This document shows, one piece after another, positions 34,550-44,100 of a stretch of 57,196 bases of DNA (its first letter is position 1; the number at the start of each line of letters is the position of its first letter). Below the pieces are notes generated by a model, which ran no database searches, was not told where the DNA came from, and worked only from the letters and a program-made list of their open reading frames with translations. A program made the translations under genes and the position numbers. Source of the DNA: DATGZX01 sp035296965. Its GTDB lineage: Bacteria; Planctomycetota; Planctomycetia; Gemmatales; Gemmataceae. Location: positions 1 to 57,196 of the forward strand of contig DATGZX010000022.1 in assembly GCA_035296965.1 (NCBI GenBank), written 5' to 3'.

Positions 34550-35545
34550 ATGAAAATTCGGCGCATGGGGAACACGGGTTTGAAGGTCTCCGAGGTCTGT
34601 CTCGGCACGATGACCTTCGGCCACCAGTGCGACCAGACGACGTCGTTTGCCATCATGAACAAGGCGGAAGAGCTGGGAGTGCAATTCCTGGACACGGCCG
34701 ATGCGTATCCGGTGCCGCCAACGCCGGAAACTGCGGGCCGAACCGAGGAAATCGTCGGCGCATGGCTTCAGGGGAAGCGCGAGCGCTTTGTCCTGGCGAC
34801 CAAGTGCTGCATGCGCGTCGGTTACGGGCCCAATGACGAAGGCTTATCGCGTCGGCACATCCTCAAAGCCGCCGAGGACAGTCTGCGCCGGCTGCGGACG
34901 GATACCATCGACCTTTACCAGGCCCACTTTCCGGATCCGGAGACGCCGTTGGAAGAAACCCTGCGCGCATTCGACGATCTCGTGCGCCAGGGGAAAGTTC
35001 GCTACGTCGGCTGCTCGAATTTCCCGGCATGGCAGGTCGCCCTGGCACTGGGCCTGAGCACCCGCCTGGGCTTGGCCCGCTTTGATTGCGTGCAGCCGCG
35101 CTATAACTTGCTCTATCGCGAGATCGAGAGCGAGCTATTGCCGTTGTGCCGGGACCAGGGCCTGGGCGTGATTCCGTACAACCCACTCGCTGGCGGCCTG
35201 CTTACGGGCAAGCATCGAGGCGGGGAGCCTCCACAGGCCGGGACACGGTTTACCCTTGGCAAAACAGGCGATCTCTATCGGGATCGCTACTGGCAGCACG
35301 CGCAATTCGAAGCGGTGGAGCGCTTGCGCGGCTTCTTCGCACCTCGCGGCAAAGCGCTGGCTCAGGTCGCGGTCGCCTGGATGTTGGCACAACCAGGAAT
35401 CACCGCGGCGATTGTCGGCGCTAGCCGGCCGGAACAGCTGGAACAAAGCTTGGCCGGCGTCGATTTACAACTTGATGGGGAGGAACGAGAGGCGTGCAAC
35501 CTGGCCTGGTACAGTCTGCCGCGGCCGGTCCAGCAACCCCGCTGA
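34550..35545 (+). CDS. Aldo/keto reductase
   Basis: A 331-residue NAD(P)H-dependent oxidoreductase with the (beta/alpha)8 barrel. The catalytic tetrad is visible: Asp48 and Tyr53 in FLDTADAYPVPP, Lys85 in FVLATKCCM, and His126 in DLYQAHFPDP. The cofactor-binding end is VGASRPEQLEQSLAGVDLQL. The closest pattern is the YajO/general stress 69-like group acting on aldehydes or sugars. CAGGAG lies six bases before the ATG. No partner gene is adjacent on the same strand. Confidence 0.93.
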   Translation: MKIRRMGNTGLKVSEVCLGTMTFGHQCDQTTSFAIMNKAEELGVQFLDTADAYPVPPTPETAGRTEEIVGAWLQGKRERFVLATKCCMRVGYGPNDEGLSRRHILKAAEDSLRRLRTDTIDLYQAHFPDPETPLEETLRAFDDLVRQGKVRYVGCSNFPAWQVALALGLSTRLGLARFDCVQPRYNLLYREIESELLPLCRDQGLGVIPYNPLAGGLLTGKHRGGEPPQAGTRFTLGKTGDLYRDRYWQHAQFEAVERLRGFFAPRGKALAQVAVAWMLAQPGITAAIVGASRPEQLEQSLAGVDLQLDGEEREACNLAWYSLPRPVQQPR

Positions 35546-35832
35546 TTAGTAATTCCTTGGAAATAGTGGGCAAATCTTCGGAGCTTGGCGTTCTCTTCCG
35601 AAGAGGTCTTTCATCCGTTGTTGCCTGGAATTCCCGCCGTCCTGTCAGAGAGGGCACTCCGCGGACCTTCCGCCGGCGCTCTTTCCACGGACTATCCTCG
35701 CCAGCCAGATTTGTTCTCCCCATCGCTGGCGAAGCCGTCGGCTAATTCCCGCCACTTTCCTTTATTGCCTTTGGTTTGCAAGCAATGCTATCCTGGTAGG
35801 GGGGAAGGTTCCCGATTCCAGAGGATTATCCC

Positions 35833-37005
35833 ATGCGCACTCGCAGCTCTTTCGTTCTCACGGCATGGACAGTTGTTCTTGCGGCGTGGACGGTTTGCCT
35901 GGCTGTTCTTCCGATGCAGGCTCAGACTCAGTTTGCTGAAAAGCAAATGGACAAGAAGAAGAGCTTCGAGTCCGTGGAAGGCAAATTGATGGAGCAATGG
36001 ATCAGGGACCTCAAGGATAAGGATCCCTACATTCGCGAGAATGCGATTCACATGCTCAAGGTCTTCGGCTCCGCGGCGCGCGAGGCTAGCCCGCAATTGG
36101 TCAAGGCATTGAGAGATCCCGACGTGAGCATACGAGTGAATGCGGCCATCACGCTCGGATTCGTTGGTTTCAACGATGATGACGTGACGACGGGCATCAA
36201 TGCCCTCAAGAACTTGCTCGTCAATGACCCGCAGGCGATCGTTCGCTTTCAAGCAGCCCAGGCCCTGTGCCGGCTGCAACACTTGGCCACGCCTGCCGCC
36301 CCTGAGTTGGCTAGCAAACTGCGCGATAAAGACTCTTGGGAAATTCGCCGGGCATGCGCCACTGCTTTGGCTTTCGCCGGTCGAGACAAGGCGGGCGGAC
36401 CGGATCGCGTAGTTCTTAAATCGCTTGAAGACCTCATGTGGGACCATTGTAGCGAGGTGCGTCTGGAAGGACTCAAGTCGTTGATCATGCTGGGGATCCC
36501 AGGCGGCCTCAACGACAGATTGACGGAAGAGGGCCTTCTGACCCGGATGATTACGAACGAAAAACAAGCGCGCGTGGCGATTTGGGCTCGCGTGCTGCTG
36601 CTGCGGATAAATGTAGCCCCGCCGGTCGAGGACAAATCGAATAAGCGAGCCGCGCTCGGGGGCTCGGGGGCAGACAAGGCCGACAAGGTCGAGAAGAACC
36701 TGATCGCTCTTGCCAAGTATCTCAAGAGTCCGGATTATCTGACCCGGCTTAGCGCTGCCCAGGCCTTCGCCGTCATCGGTCGTGACGGCAAATCTCGGGT
36801 CGCTGACCTGGCCGATCTTCTGGAAGCCGAAAAAGAACTGCCCATCCTTTTTCATACAGTCGTCGCGCTGGGGGAGATGGGTCCGTATGCCGAAACGGCC
36901 CTGCCGGCACTCATGAAGCTCAAGAGCCAGAACCTCAATTCGCCACAGCTGCGGGACGAGATTGACAAGGCCATCAGTGCGGTCAAAAAGCTCGCCCTCA
37001 AATAG
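35833..37005 (+). CDS. Secreted HEAT-repeat protein 1
   Basis: A 390-residue protein with a signal peptide (residues 1-34, ending near MQAQ). It then has about nine HEAT-type helical repeats: IRDLKDKDPYIRENAIHMLK, LVKALRDPDVSIRVNAAITL, LLVNDPQAIVRFQAAQALCR and so on. HEAT arrays are protein-binding scaffolds. The enzyme or complex it serves is unknown. AGAGGA lies upstream of the ATG. The second HEAT gene starts 60 bp after its stop in the same direction, so the two may be cotranscribed and may derive from a duplication. Confidence 0.87.
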   Translation: MRTRSSFVLTAWTVVLAAWTVCLAVLPMQAQTQFAEKQMDKKKSFESVEGKLMEQWIRDLKDKDPYIRENAIHMLKVFGSAAREASPQLVKALRDPDVSIRVNAAITLGFVGFNDDDVTTGINALKNLLVNDPQAIVRFQAAQALCRLQHLATPAAPELASKLRDKDSWEIRRACATALAFAGRDKAGGPDRVVLKSLEDLMWDHCSEVRLEGLKSLIMLGIPGGLNDRLTEEGLLTRMITNEKQARVAIWARVLLLRINVAPPVEDKSNKRAALGGSGADKADKVEKNLIALAKYLKSPDYLTRLSAAQAFAVIGRDGKSRVADLADLLEAEKELPILFHTVVALGEMGPYAETALPALMKLKSQNLNSPQLRDEIDKAISAVKKLALK

Positions 37006-37065
37006 CAGGGGCGTTGTCAGAGAACACAAGGCAAAGGACGCGTGTCCCGTAACCCGAGTCGAGCG

Positions 37066-38706
37066 ATGGAGCGGCCGCAGTTTCTTACGTTCCTGATAAT
37101 CCTCCTGACGCTTATTGCGCAGCGCCCGCCTGATGTGCACGGCGACGATCCAGGGTTCCTGGGCAAGCCGTTGTCTAAGTGGGTGGGCGATCTGGCGAGC
37201 CCTAATGCCGCGGTCCGCCGGAGCGCAGCTTTTGCGCTCGGCAAGGCGGGGTCCATCGCCGTGTCTGCCGTGCCCCGGCTGGTTGACTCGCTGAAAGACA
37301 AGAACGCTGACGTTCGCGAAGCCGCCGCGTTTGCGATCGGCAAGATCGGGCCGACCGCCTGGGATGAGACCTTTCCAGCGCTGGTGAAATTGCTGAATAA
37401 CGATCCCGAGCCGCTGGTGCGGCGCAGTGCGGCATTTGCCCTGGGCAGCCTGGGACGCCAAGCATGGCCGGCTGACGAAGCCGGCGCTGGTGCCGTCTGC
37501 TCCGCATTGGACAAGGCGCTGGGCGATGGGGAAGCTTCGGTCCGCCAAAATGCCGCCTGGGCTCTCGGCAAGATCGGACCCAAGAACGGCCAGGCCGTGG
37601 TTCCCAGCCTGTGCAAGACGCTGGGGGACGCCGATGCGCAAGTGCGCCGCGAGACGGCGGCAGCGCTGGGCGAGTTCGGCCAGAGTGCCCGGATGGCCGT
37701 GCCTGGTCTACTCACTTGCTTTCAAAAGGACACAGACACAGACGTGCGCAAGTCGGCGCTGAATGCTCTCGTGAACTCGGTTGGCCCGGACGACCGTGGC
37801 GTAGCATCGGGGCTGCGCTCGGCACTCCGTGACCCCGACCCCGAGGTGGTTCGCGGCGCCGCACTGGCGCTGGCCAATATCGGGGGGCCGGAAGCCCAGG
37901 CGGCGGTGCCGGCCTTGTGCGAAAGCCTTCAGGACAAGGAAGCCAGCACCCGGCGGCTTGCCGCCGCGGCCTTGGCCCACCTTGGCACGGACGCCACACC
38001 GAGCGTCGCCAGTTTGACAGCGGCCCTGGAGGATCATGATCCAGTGGTCCGTCGCAATGCCGCCGTAGCTCTGGGGCGGATCGGGCGCAAAGCCGAGCAA
38101 GCAGCGCCGACGCTCGCGCGGATGCTCGAATCTCAGGAGCCGGAAGAAATTCGCACGTATGTTGCCGAAGCGCTTTCCCATATCAGTCCCGCCGTCGTGC
38201 CGGTCGTTCCGACGCTCTTGCGCGTAATCAAGGCCGACAGCAATTGGAGCGTGCGCCAGCGGGCAGTTTGGGCCGTGGCCCGCCTCGACAATCCTATCGA
38301 AGCCGGGATCGTCCCGGCGCTGACGCCGATTCTCTCCGAAACGGATCCCGACACTCGGCTGGTGCGCTACGATAGTGCCGTCATCCTCGGCATTCTGCTC
38401 GGCCCCAAGGCTCCCGACAAGGTCCTGGATGTGCTCCAAGCGCTCCTCGATGACAAGCAAATCATGATGTACCACGGAGCCGACACCAAAGTGAGCAGTG
38501 GAGGACCGGAGTCGCGCGCGGGGGAAGCAACGATAACAAAGAACCTCACGGGCGATTGCCGGGGCCTGGCGGCAGAGGCACTCCTACGCATCGGCCCCAA
38601 GGCAAACCGGCCGGCAATCCTGCGCAGCTTGAAAGACGCAGCCCAATCTCCGGACTCGAACGTGCGCGAGTCCGCCCAAAAGGCCTTACGCAAAATCCAG
38701 GGTTGA
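37066..38706 (+). CDS. Secreted HEAT-repeat protein 2
   Basis: A 546-residue protein from ATG 37066 with a signal peptide (MERPQFLTFLIILLTLIAQR). It has about twelve very regular HEAT/PBS-lyase-like repeats of the kind VVPSLCKTLGDADAQVRRET. The repeat PNAAVRRSAAFALGKAG recurs with few changes along the chain. GTG 37042, with AAAGGA close before it, is a possible alternative start. The regularity suggests a rigid solenoid for protein contact in the periplasm. It ends where the convergent TrkA-type gene ends (adjacent stops). Confidence 0.86.
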   Translation: MERPQFLTFLIILLTLIAQRPPDVHGDDPGFLGKPLSKWVGDLASPNAAVRRSAAFALGKAGSIAVSAVPRLVDSLKDKNADVREAAAFAIGKIGPTAWDETFPALVKLLNNDPEPLVRRSAAFALGSLGRQAWPADEAGAGAVCSALDKALGDGEASVRQNAAWALGKIGPKNGQAVVPSLCKTLGDADAQVRRETAAALGEFGQSARMAVPGLLTCFQKDTDTDVRKSALNALVNSVGPDDRGVASGLRSALRDPDPEVVRGAALALANIGGPEAQAAVPALCESLQDKEASTRRLAAAALAHLGTDATPSVASLTAALEDHDPVVRRNAAVALGRIGRKAEQAAPTLARMLESQEPEEIRTYVAEALSHISPAVVPVVPTLLRVIKADSNWSVRQRAVWAVARLDNPIEAGIVPALTPILSETDPDTRLVRYDSAVILGILLGPKAPDKVLDVLQALLDDKQIMMYHGADTKVSSGGPESRAGEATITKNLTGDCRGLAAEALLRIGPKANRPAILRSLKDAAQSPDSNVRESAQKALRKIQG

Positions 38707-40668
38707 TCACGCTTGCTCGTCCAGGCGCCGAATCTTTGCGCCGATGCGTTCCCTCTTGAGAAGGAGCAGCAGGTCTTCCGCCTGACCGCGGGTTAGCCGC
38801 GTCGCCAGGCAGGTGGGCATCTGCTCGAGCATTTTGTTTGCTGCTTCCGCCGTGAGGCCTTGCTGCACGCGAAATAAGGATGCAAGCCAGGGGCGCGTGG
38901 GCAGGGGGCATGCGTCAACGTCCACCGCATAGTCTTTGGGTCTCGGTTCGCGGCGCAAGAGGCGTTCCAGGTCCGGCAATAGACTAATGGCTATCAATCG
39001 AAAGCCGGCATCCAGCCGAGCGCTCATGCGCTGCGCCAGCAATCGCCCCTGCGTGTCACAGACGACGACTGGCAGCAGCCCGTAGTCGATAGCCACGGCC
39101 CGCACCGATTGCCCCGCCAAACATGGATCCTGCGCCGGCACGAGAAGATCGACAGTGGCAACCAGCCTGCCGTCGATCATGAGGACGCTCTGCACGCGGT
39201 CGCCGAACAGCGCAGCAATGAACGCCGGCGCGGCCAGGTTCGGGATCGATAACGCGAGTCGCACATTGGCAGCCTCGCGCAGGGTCTGGGCCAGGCTGGG
39301 ATCCGATAAGTGCAGGACAATGCGCTGGCTCGGATTAAGCTCCCTCACGAGGAGCGCAATTTCCAGATTGATCAGGTCATCGCTCGTGGAGGCAATGACC
39401 GCGCGGGCCTGGATGGCGTGGGCCTGGTGGAGCACGCCGTTCACAGTGGCGTCGCCGATCAGCACGGGCACGCCGAGCCGGCGCGCCGTCGTCACGAACT
39501 TGCTGTCGCGGGCTTGTTCAATGACCACCACCCGTTCTTCGTAGCGCACCAGCTCCTCGACGACGCGGAAGCCGATGTTGCCCAGGCCGCAGACGATCAC
39601 GTGACCGCTGTCGGGGATACGCCGGACTTCGAGGGCGCCCGCGAGCCGGGCCCGCAGGAGATAATTGACCATAATTGCCGTGAAGGCCGCGGTGAGAAGG
39701 GCGCCGAGGATCCGCAGGGTGCTGGCAAAGACCATTTGCCAATCCTCGGTGAGTTCCTCTTCGTGCATACTGGAGCCGGTCGCCATCAGGCTGATGGTGC
39801 GAAAGAGGGCGCGGGCCAGGTGGCCGTGGTGCTTTTCCACGCCCAGGTACATGATGAGGGTGCTGATCGCGACGACGCTCAGGAGCAGCGCCGTACAGAC
39901 CTTGACGGGAAGATCGGCCTCGGACAGCGTGCGCCAAACGACACGACCCAGGCGGCGCAGCCAGCCCGCCCAGCGGACATGGGCCAACAAATCCTCGCCC
40001 CCCTCGAGCAAGGGAGCGAGCTTGTGGGGGTCGCCGCACAGGATGACGCGATCCCCAGGGCTCAACGTCGCGGTCATGTCCACATCCAGCAGGAATCGTT
40101 CCTTATCCCCTTGCGGGAGGTGCGCGAACACAAGCAGGTCGCGCTCCTCCACAAGGTTTGCGATGGGCTGGCCGCGCAGCGGTGAGCCGGCATCGACCTT
40201 CACCTCGGCTACCTGGCGCAAGCCGTCTTGCAGGCCCTCGATGCGGATGGTGCCCAGTGCCTGCCCCGTGAGCGCACTCTGGGCGAACAACGGCGCCGTC
40301 AGCATGCTCGTGCTGAGGGCGAAGACGTTGTTGACCGCTTTGCCGAGTCGGGCGATCAGGTTCTGATTGAAAAGGCGAACGACGATGCGCACGTCGGGAT
40401 TCTGGTGGCGAACCATCAGTGCGGCGGAGATGTTGACGAGGTCGTCGTTCGTCATGATGATGACGCCGCGGGCCTGGGCCAAGCCTGCCTCCTCGAGCAC
40501 CTCCGGGCGCCGGAAATCACCGTTGATGAGTTTGACATCTCCGAGCCGGGGGTCGTTTGGCCGGCAACGCGTATCCACGACCACGACCGGAAACCCCGCG
40601 GCGCGAAGATACTCCAGCACGCGCCAGCCAACGCGTCCCAGACCGCAGAGGATGATCGTCTGCTCCAT
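38707..40668 (-). CDS. Ion channel protein with two TrkA-N (RCK) nucleotide-binding domains
   Basis: A 653-residue protein. Its first TrkA-N domain begins at the N terminus (ILCGLGRVGWRVLEYLRAAG, GxGxxG). A TrkA-C-like part follows (about 160-230), then two membrane helices around a pore-like segment (about 265-345, with ISLMATGSSMHEEELTEDWQ). A second TrkA-N domain (VIVCGLGNIGFRVVEELVRY, about 358) and a second C-terminal part complete it. This is the layout of Kch/MthK-like potassium channels, but with an extra RCK domain in front. The selectivity filter is not the classic TVGYG, so the ion is uncertain. It probably couples ion flow to NAD(H) or another nucleotide. Confidence 0.85.
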   Translation of the reverse strand: MEQTIILCGLGRVGWRVLEYLRAAGFPVVVVDTRCRPNDPRLGDVKLINGDFRRPEVLEEAGLAQARGVIIMTNDDLVNISAALMVRHQNPDVRIVVRLFNQNLIARLGKAVNNVFALSTSMLTAPLFAQSALTGQALGTIRIEGLQDGLRQVAEVKVDAGSPLRGQPIANLVEERDLLVFAHLPQGDKERFLLDVDMTATLSPGDRVILCGDPHKLAPLLEGGEDLLAHVRWAGWLRRLGRVVWRTLSEADLPVKVCTALLLSVVAISTLIMYLGVEKHHGHLARALFRTISLMATGSSMHEEELTEDWQMVFASTLRILGALLTAAFTAIMVNYLLRARLAGALEVRRIPDSGHVIVCGLGNIGFRVVEELVRYEERVVVIEQARDSKFVTTARRLGVPVLIGDATVNGVLHQAHAIQARAVIASTSDDLINLEIALLVRELNPSQRIVLHLSDPSLAQTLREAANVRLALSIPNLAAPAFIAALFGDRVQSVLMIDGRLVATVDLLVPAQDPCLAGQSVRAVAIDYGLLPVVVCDTQGRLLAQRMSARLDAGFRLIAISLLPDLERLLRREPRPKDYAVDVDACPLPTRPWLASLFRVQQGLTAEAANKMLEQMPTCLATRLTRGQAEDLLLLLKRERIGAKIRRLDEQA

Positions 40669-40710
40669 GAGGAGGTTTCCTGGTGGGCAACAGCTCCAAG
40701 TCGTGGTCTT

Positions 40711-42582
40711 CTACCTGGCCTCTCCCCTTACTACAGGCAATGTCACGTGTGAAGGGAACTTAGAGCAGCGGTAGATTCGCTGAACCGCTTTCTGGAAATC
40801 GGCATCCTTGGCCATGAAGATGTTCTCCACGAATGCTTGCGGATTGCGGTCGATGACAGGAAACCAGGTGCTCTGCACCTGGACCATGATCTTGTGCCCT
40901 TTCAAGAAGCAATGGTCGCTGCCGTGCAAGCTGATGGAATAGTCATTAACCTGATCGGGAACGAGCGCTGCCGGCTTTTCGAAGCTCTTGCGAAATCGGC
41001 CCCGAAACACCTCGCCGCCAATCATCAACTGGTAGCCGCCCATGTTGGGTTCCTTGGGATAATCCTCCGGATAGACGTCGATCAGCTTGAAGACCCAATC
41101 GCTGTCGGTGCCAGAGGTCGAGGCAAAAAGGTGCGCTACGACCTCGCCCGCCACCGCGACGTCTTCCTGCAGCGGTTCAGTTTCCCAGCTTAATACGTCC
41201 GGGCGCTGGTGGACAAATCGCTGATCCTGCAACAACCAGACCGGCCAGCCAGGCCCCGGATAGGTGGGCGATATGGGCCGAGGTCGATAAGGAACCGGAT
41301 GGGCCGGATCGGAAACATAACTATCGTGCTCTCGACCCGCAGAAGCTGCCAGTGGCTCGAAGGCGAGCCGGCCGTCGGGGTGGAAGTAGAGCTGCCGCTC
41401 GGTGACGTTGTGCCGAGGCGGCCATTCATCGTAGCTCTCCCAGCGATTGCTGCCCGTTTGGAACACCCGGGCTTCGGGCTGGCGAAAATTCCCCTTGTCC
41501 TTCAGGAAGTAGGCGAACCACGGCGCCTGGATGTTCGAGCGAAAGTATGCTGCCGTGGGGCTGCCAAACTGGATCTTGTCGAGGCTTTTCCCTTCGCCAC
41601 CTGACCAGCCGCCATGGTTCCACGGCCCCACTACCAGATAATTTCGATTCCCCGTGTCGGCCTTCTCGAGCAGCTCGTAAATCTTGAGCGGGCCGTAGAA
41701 ATCTTCCTGATCCCACCAGCCCGCAATATTCAGCGTCGGCACCGTGACTCGTTTTAGGTGCCCTGCAAAGGCCTGGTTTTTCCAGAACTGGTCATAGTTC
41801 GGATGCGTCGTGAAATCGTTCCACGTCGGCATCTTGCTGTGGAAATACTTCTCGTTGACATTCCTTAGTGCTCCAAGTTGCAGATACCATTCGAAGGTAT
41901 CGTTCCGGTTGAAGCGGAACGAGCTGTTCACCTTGGAAGTCTCCATCATCGCGACGTATTCCAGCCCGTAGCTCAGGCGGAAAGCCCCGTTGTGATGGAA
42001 ATCGTCTCCCAGGAACATATCGGCAGGAGAGGCTTGAGGAGACACCGCTTTCAGCGCGGGATGGGGATCGAGCATCGCCATCACGGTCAGCCAGCCGCCA
42101 TAGGAAATCCCCAGCGCGCCAACCCGGCCGTTGTTGTGCGGCACGTTCTTCAGAAGCCAATCGATCGTATCATAGGTGTCGGTGCTCTCGTCGATGGCCT
42201 TGGGATCGTTCTTGTCGCGCGGCGGCCGGCACATGACAAACTGGCCCTCCGACTTGAAGCGCCCGCGAATGTCCTGAAAGACAAAGATGTAACCCTCCGT
42301 CACCAGGTCTTTCAGATACGCACCCAGGGCCCGCCGAGGGGCTCCTTCGATCCCGTAGGGAGTCCGCAGCAACAAGAATGGCAGCGCGTCCTTCGAGTTT
42401 TTTGGGACATAGATCGCCGTGTTCAAGCGCACGCCGTCGCGCATGGGAATCAGCGCGTCGGTCTTGGTGAAGGCTTGGCTGGGGTCGGCAGTCGTCTGGC
42501 CGGCGACCCTGGCTCCAGTCAACAGAACCAGAATCCCGGCAAGTGCTGGAAGCCAGGTCGTTCGACAAAGGCTCTTTTTCAT
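40711..42582 (-). CDS. CocE/NonD-family hydrolase (X-Pro dipeptidyl-peptidase S15 type), secreted
   Basis: A 623-residue alpha/beta-hydrolase with a signal peptide (cleavage near ARVAGQ). The nucleophile is in GALGISYGGWLTVMAML (Ser160). The N-terminal IPMRDGVRLNTAIYVPKNSK and FVFQDIRGRFKSEGQF are hallmarks of the S15/CocE group. WWDQEDFYGPL holds the candidate Asp and GSDHCFLKGH the C-terminal beta-sandwich. Such enzymes hydrolyse esters or amides, for example cocaine esterase, cephalosporin acylase or glutaryl acylase. The substrate is unknown. Its end is 43 bp upstream of the TrkA-type gene on the same strand. Confidence 0.9.
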   Translation of the reverse strand: MKKSLCRTTWLPALAGILVLLTGARVAGQTTADPSQAFTKTDALIPMRDGVRLNTAIYVPKNSKDALPFLLLRTPYGIEGAPRRALGAYLKDLVTEGYIFVFQDIRGRFKSEGQFVMCRPPRDKNDPKAIDESTDTYDTIDWLLKNVPHNNGRVGALGISYGGWLTVMAMLDPHPALKAVSPQASPADMFLGDDFHHNGAFRLSYGLEYVAMMETSKVNSSFRFNRNDTFEWYLQLGALRNVNEKYFHSKMPTWNDFTTHPNYDQFWKNQAFAGHLKRVTVPTLNIAGWWDQEDFYGPLKIYELLEKADTGNRNYLVVGPWNHGGWSGGEGKSLDKIQFGSPTAAYFRSNIQAPWFAYFLKDKGNFRQPEARVFQTGSNRWESYDEWPPRHNVTERQLYFHPDGRLAFEPLAASAGREHDSYVSDPAHPVPYRPRPISPTYPGPGWPVWLLQDQRFVHQRPDVLSWETEPLQEDVAVAGEVVAHLFASTSGTDSDWVFKLIDVYPEDYPKEPNMGGYQLMIGGEVFRGRFRKSFEKPAALVPDQVNDYSISLHGSDHCFLKGHKIMVQVQSTWFPVIDRNPQAFVENIFMAKDADFQKAVQRIYRCSKFPSHVTLPVVRGEAR

Positions 42583-42738
42583 GGTTGCTCGGAGGTTGGG
42601 GAGGGATGACGATGATCTCGAAGTAGGCGCCGCCTCGCCCCTGGTTACACAGTCGCCTGACGGAATCGGTTTGATTCTATAGGCGTCGCTGCCGGCTCGC
42701 CAGTATTTCTAGGGGCAGGGCTGCGCTACTGGCCAGTC

Positions 42739-42930
42739 TTGTTGTTATCGCGGGCTGGCGACGGCCCGTGGTTCGACGAGCGTAGCGCCGCCAAGTTCGC
42801 CGTGCTGCGTGTCCCCGCGTTTGCCTGCACACCCGACCAGTTTCCAGACGTAAGGAGCGCAGCTATCCAGAACCAGGACATCGCTCTCTGGGCGGCGGGC
42901 AACGAGATGGTGACTGGCCGAGGTGGTTGA
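42739..42930 (+). pseudogene. Possible gene fragment before the phosphonate cluster
   Basis: A 63-codon frame reads GPWFDERSAAKFAVLRVPAF and then ACTPDQFPDVRSAAIQNQDI before its stop. The sequence looks like the C-terminal end of a real protein. No start or upstream part belongs to it, and I recognise no family. It lies in the 366-bp gap between the CocE-type gene and the FAD oxidoreductase, which holds nothing else clear. Confidence 0.3.
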
Positions 42931-42948
42931 TTTCCACGGGCGCACGTT

Positions 42949-44100
42949 ATGAATCCGCATTGGGATGACGCCGTGGTCGGCGCTGGCATTCTTGGTCTTG
43001 CTCACGCCTATCATCTGGCCAGGCGTGGGCGGCGCGTGATCGTCTTCGAGCGCAGTCCCAGGGCAATGGGCGCATCCGTGCGCAATTTTGGCATGCTCTG
43101 GCCCATCGGCCAGCCTGCTGGAGCGATGCATCAATTGGCAATGCGCAGCCGGGAGATCTGGCTGACCGTGCTGCAGACCAGCGGCCTTTGGCATGAGCAA
43201 ACCGGATCGCTGCACCTCGCTTACCGCGAAGACGAGGAGCAGGTTCTGCGCGAGTTCGTCCATGCCTCCGCCGGGGGAGGCTTTGCCTGCGAGCTATTGA
43301 CTCCGGACGGCGTTTTGAAGAGATCGCCGGCAGTTCAGCGCAAGGGCCTCCAGGCGGGAATGTGGAGCGCAACGGAAACATGTGTCGACCCCCGCGAGGT
43401 GGTTGCGCGATTGCCGGGCTGGCTCGCGAGCGCGTTTGGAGTCGAGTTTCGCTTTGGCTACGCCGTCACCGCCCACGAATGTCGCTCTGTGCGCGCGGGC
43501 GGACAGGAGTGGACTGTGGAGCATCTCTGGGTCTGTTCTGGAGATGACTTCCAGAGCATTTTCCCCGAGGTTCTTCAGGCCAGCGGCATGGTGCGCTGCA
43601 AACTTCAGATGATGCGTTCGCAGCCGTATGGCGACCGCCGGCGGCTCGGCCCGATGTTGGCGGGCGGGCTGACGCTACGGCACTATAAGGCCTTCGAGAT
43701 CTGCCCCTCACTCGTTGGCCTCAAAAATCGTGTGGCCAGGGAGTTGCCCGAGTATGATCGATACGGTATCCACGTGATGGCGTCACAGAACGGCCACGGC
43801 GAAGTCGTCATCGGCGATTCCCATGAGTACGGCTCTGACGTCGATCCGTTCGACAAACAAGAGATCGACGACTTGATCCTGGAGTATCTGAAATCGTTTC
43901 TGGACATTGCCGACTTACGGATCGCCTCCCGCTGGCATGGCGTGTATGCAAAGCACCCGTCCAAGCCGTTCCTGATCCTGCATCCGAGCCCGGATGCGAC
44001 AGTCGTGACAGGCGTGGGCGGGGCCGGGATGACGCTCTCCTTTGGCCTGGCAGAGCAAGCAGTCGACGCGGTGTTGGGGGAGGATGCTTATGGCAATTAA
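42949..44100 (+). CDS. FAD-dependent oxidoreductase of the phosphonate-linked TIGR03364 type
   Basis: A 383-residue DAO-like flavoprotein. The N-terminal FAD site is DAVVGAGILGLAHAYHLARR (GxGxxG), followed by RVIVFERSPRAMGASVRNFG. The C-terminal FAD-contact region is TVVTGVGGAGMTLSFGLAEQ. The first family sequence and the direct overlap (11 bp) with a phosphonatase-like hydrolase gene match TIGR03364, a family defined by that neighbour. Work on the family points to oxidation of aminoethylphosphonate derivatives. I infer that it makes phosphonoacetaldehyde or a related aldehyde from an N-substituted substrate. The start is ATG 42949. Confidence 0.87.
   Translation: MNPHWDDAVVGAGILGLAHAYHLARRGRRVIVFERSPRAMGASVRNFGMLWPIGQPAGAMHQLAMRSREIWLTVLQTSGLWHEQTGSLHLAYREDEEQVLREFVHASAGGGFACELLTPDGVLKRSPAVQRKGLQAGMWSATETCVDPREVVARLPGWLASAFGVEFRFGYAVTAHECRSVRAGGQEWTVEHLWVCSGDDFQSIFPEVLQASGMVRCKLQMMRSQPYGDRRRLGPMLAGGLTLRHYKAFEICPSLVGLKNRVARELPEYDRYGIHVMASQNGHGEVVIGDSHEYGSDVDPFDKQEIDDLILEYLKSFLDIADLRIASRWHGVYAKHPSKPFLILHPSPDATVVTGVGGAGMTLSFGLAEQAVDAVLGEDAYGN

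Noticed and set aside
35788..37641. Very long minus-strand frame opposite the two HEAT genes
   Set aside because: High-GC coding DNA often leaves an open frame on the opposite strand. The plus strand has signal peptides, repeats and ribosome binding sites, and the minus frame has none.
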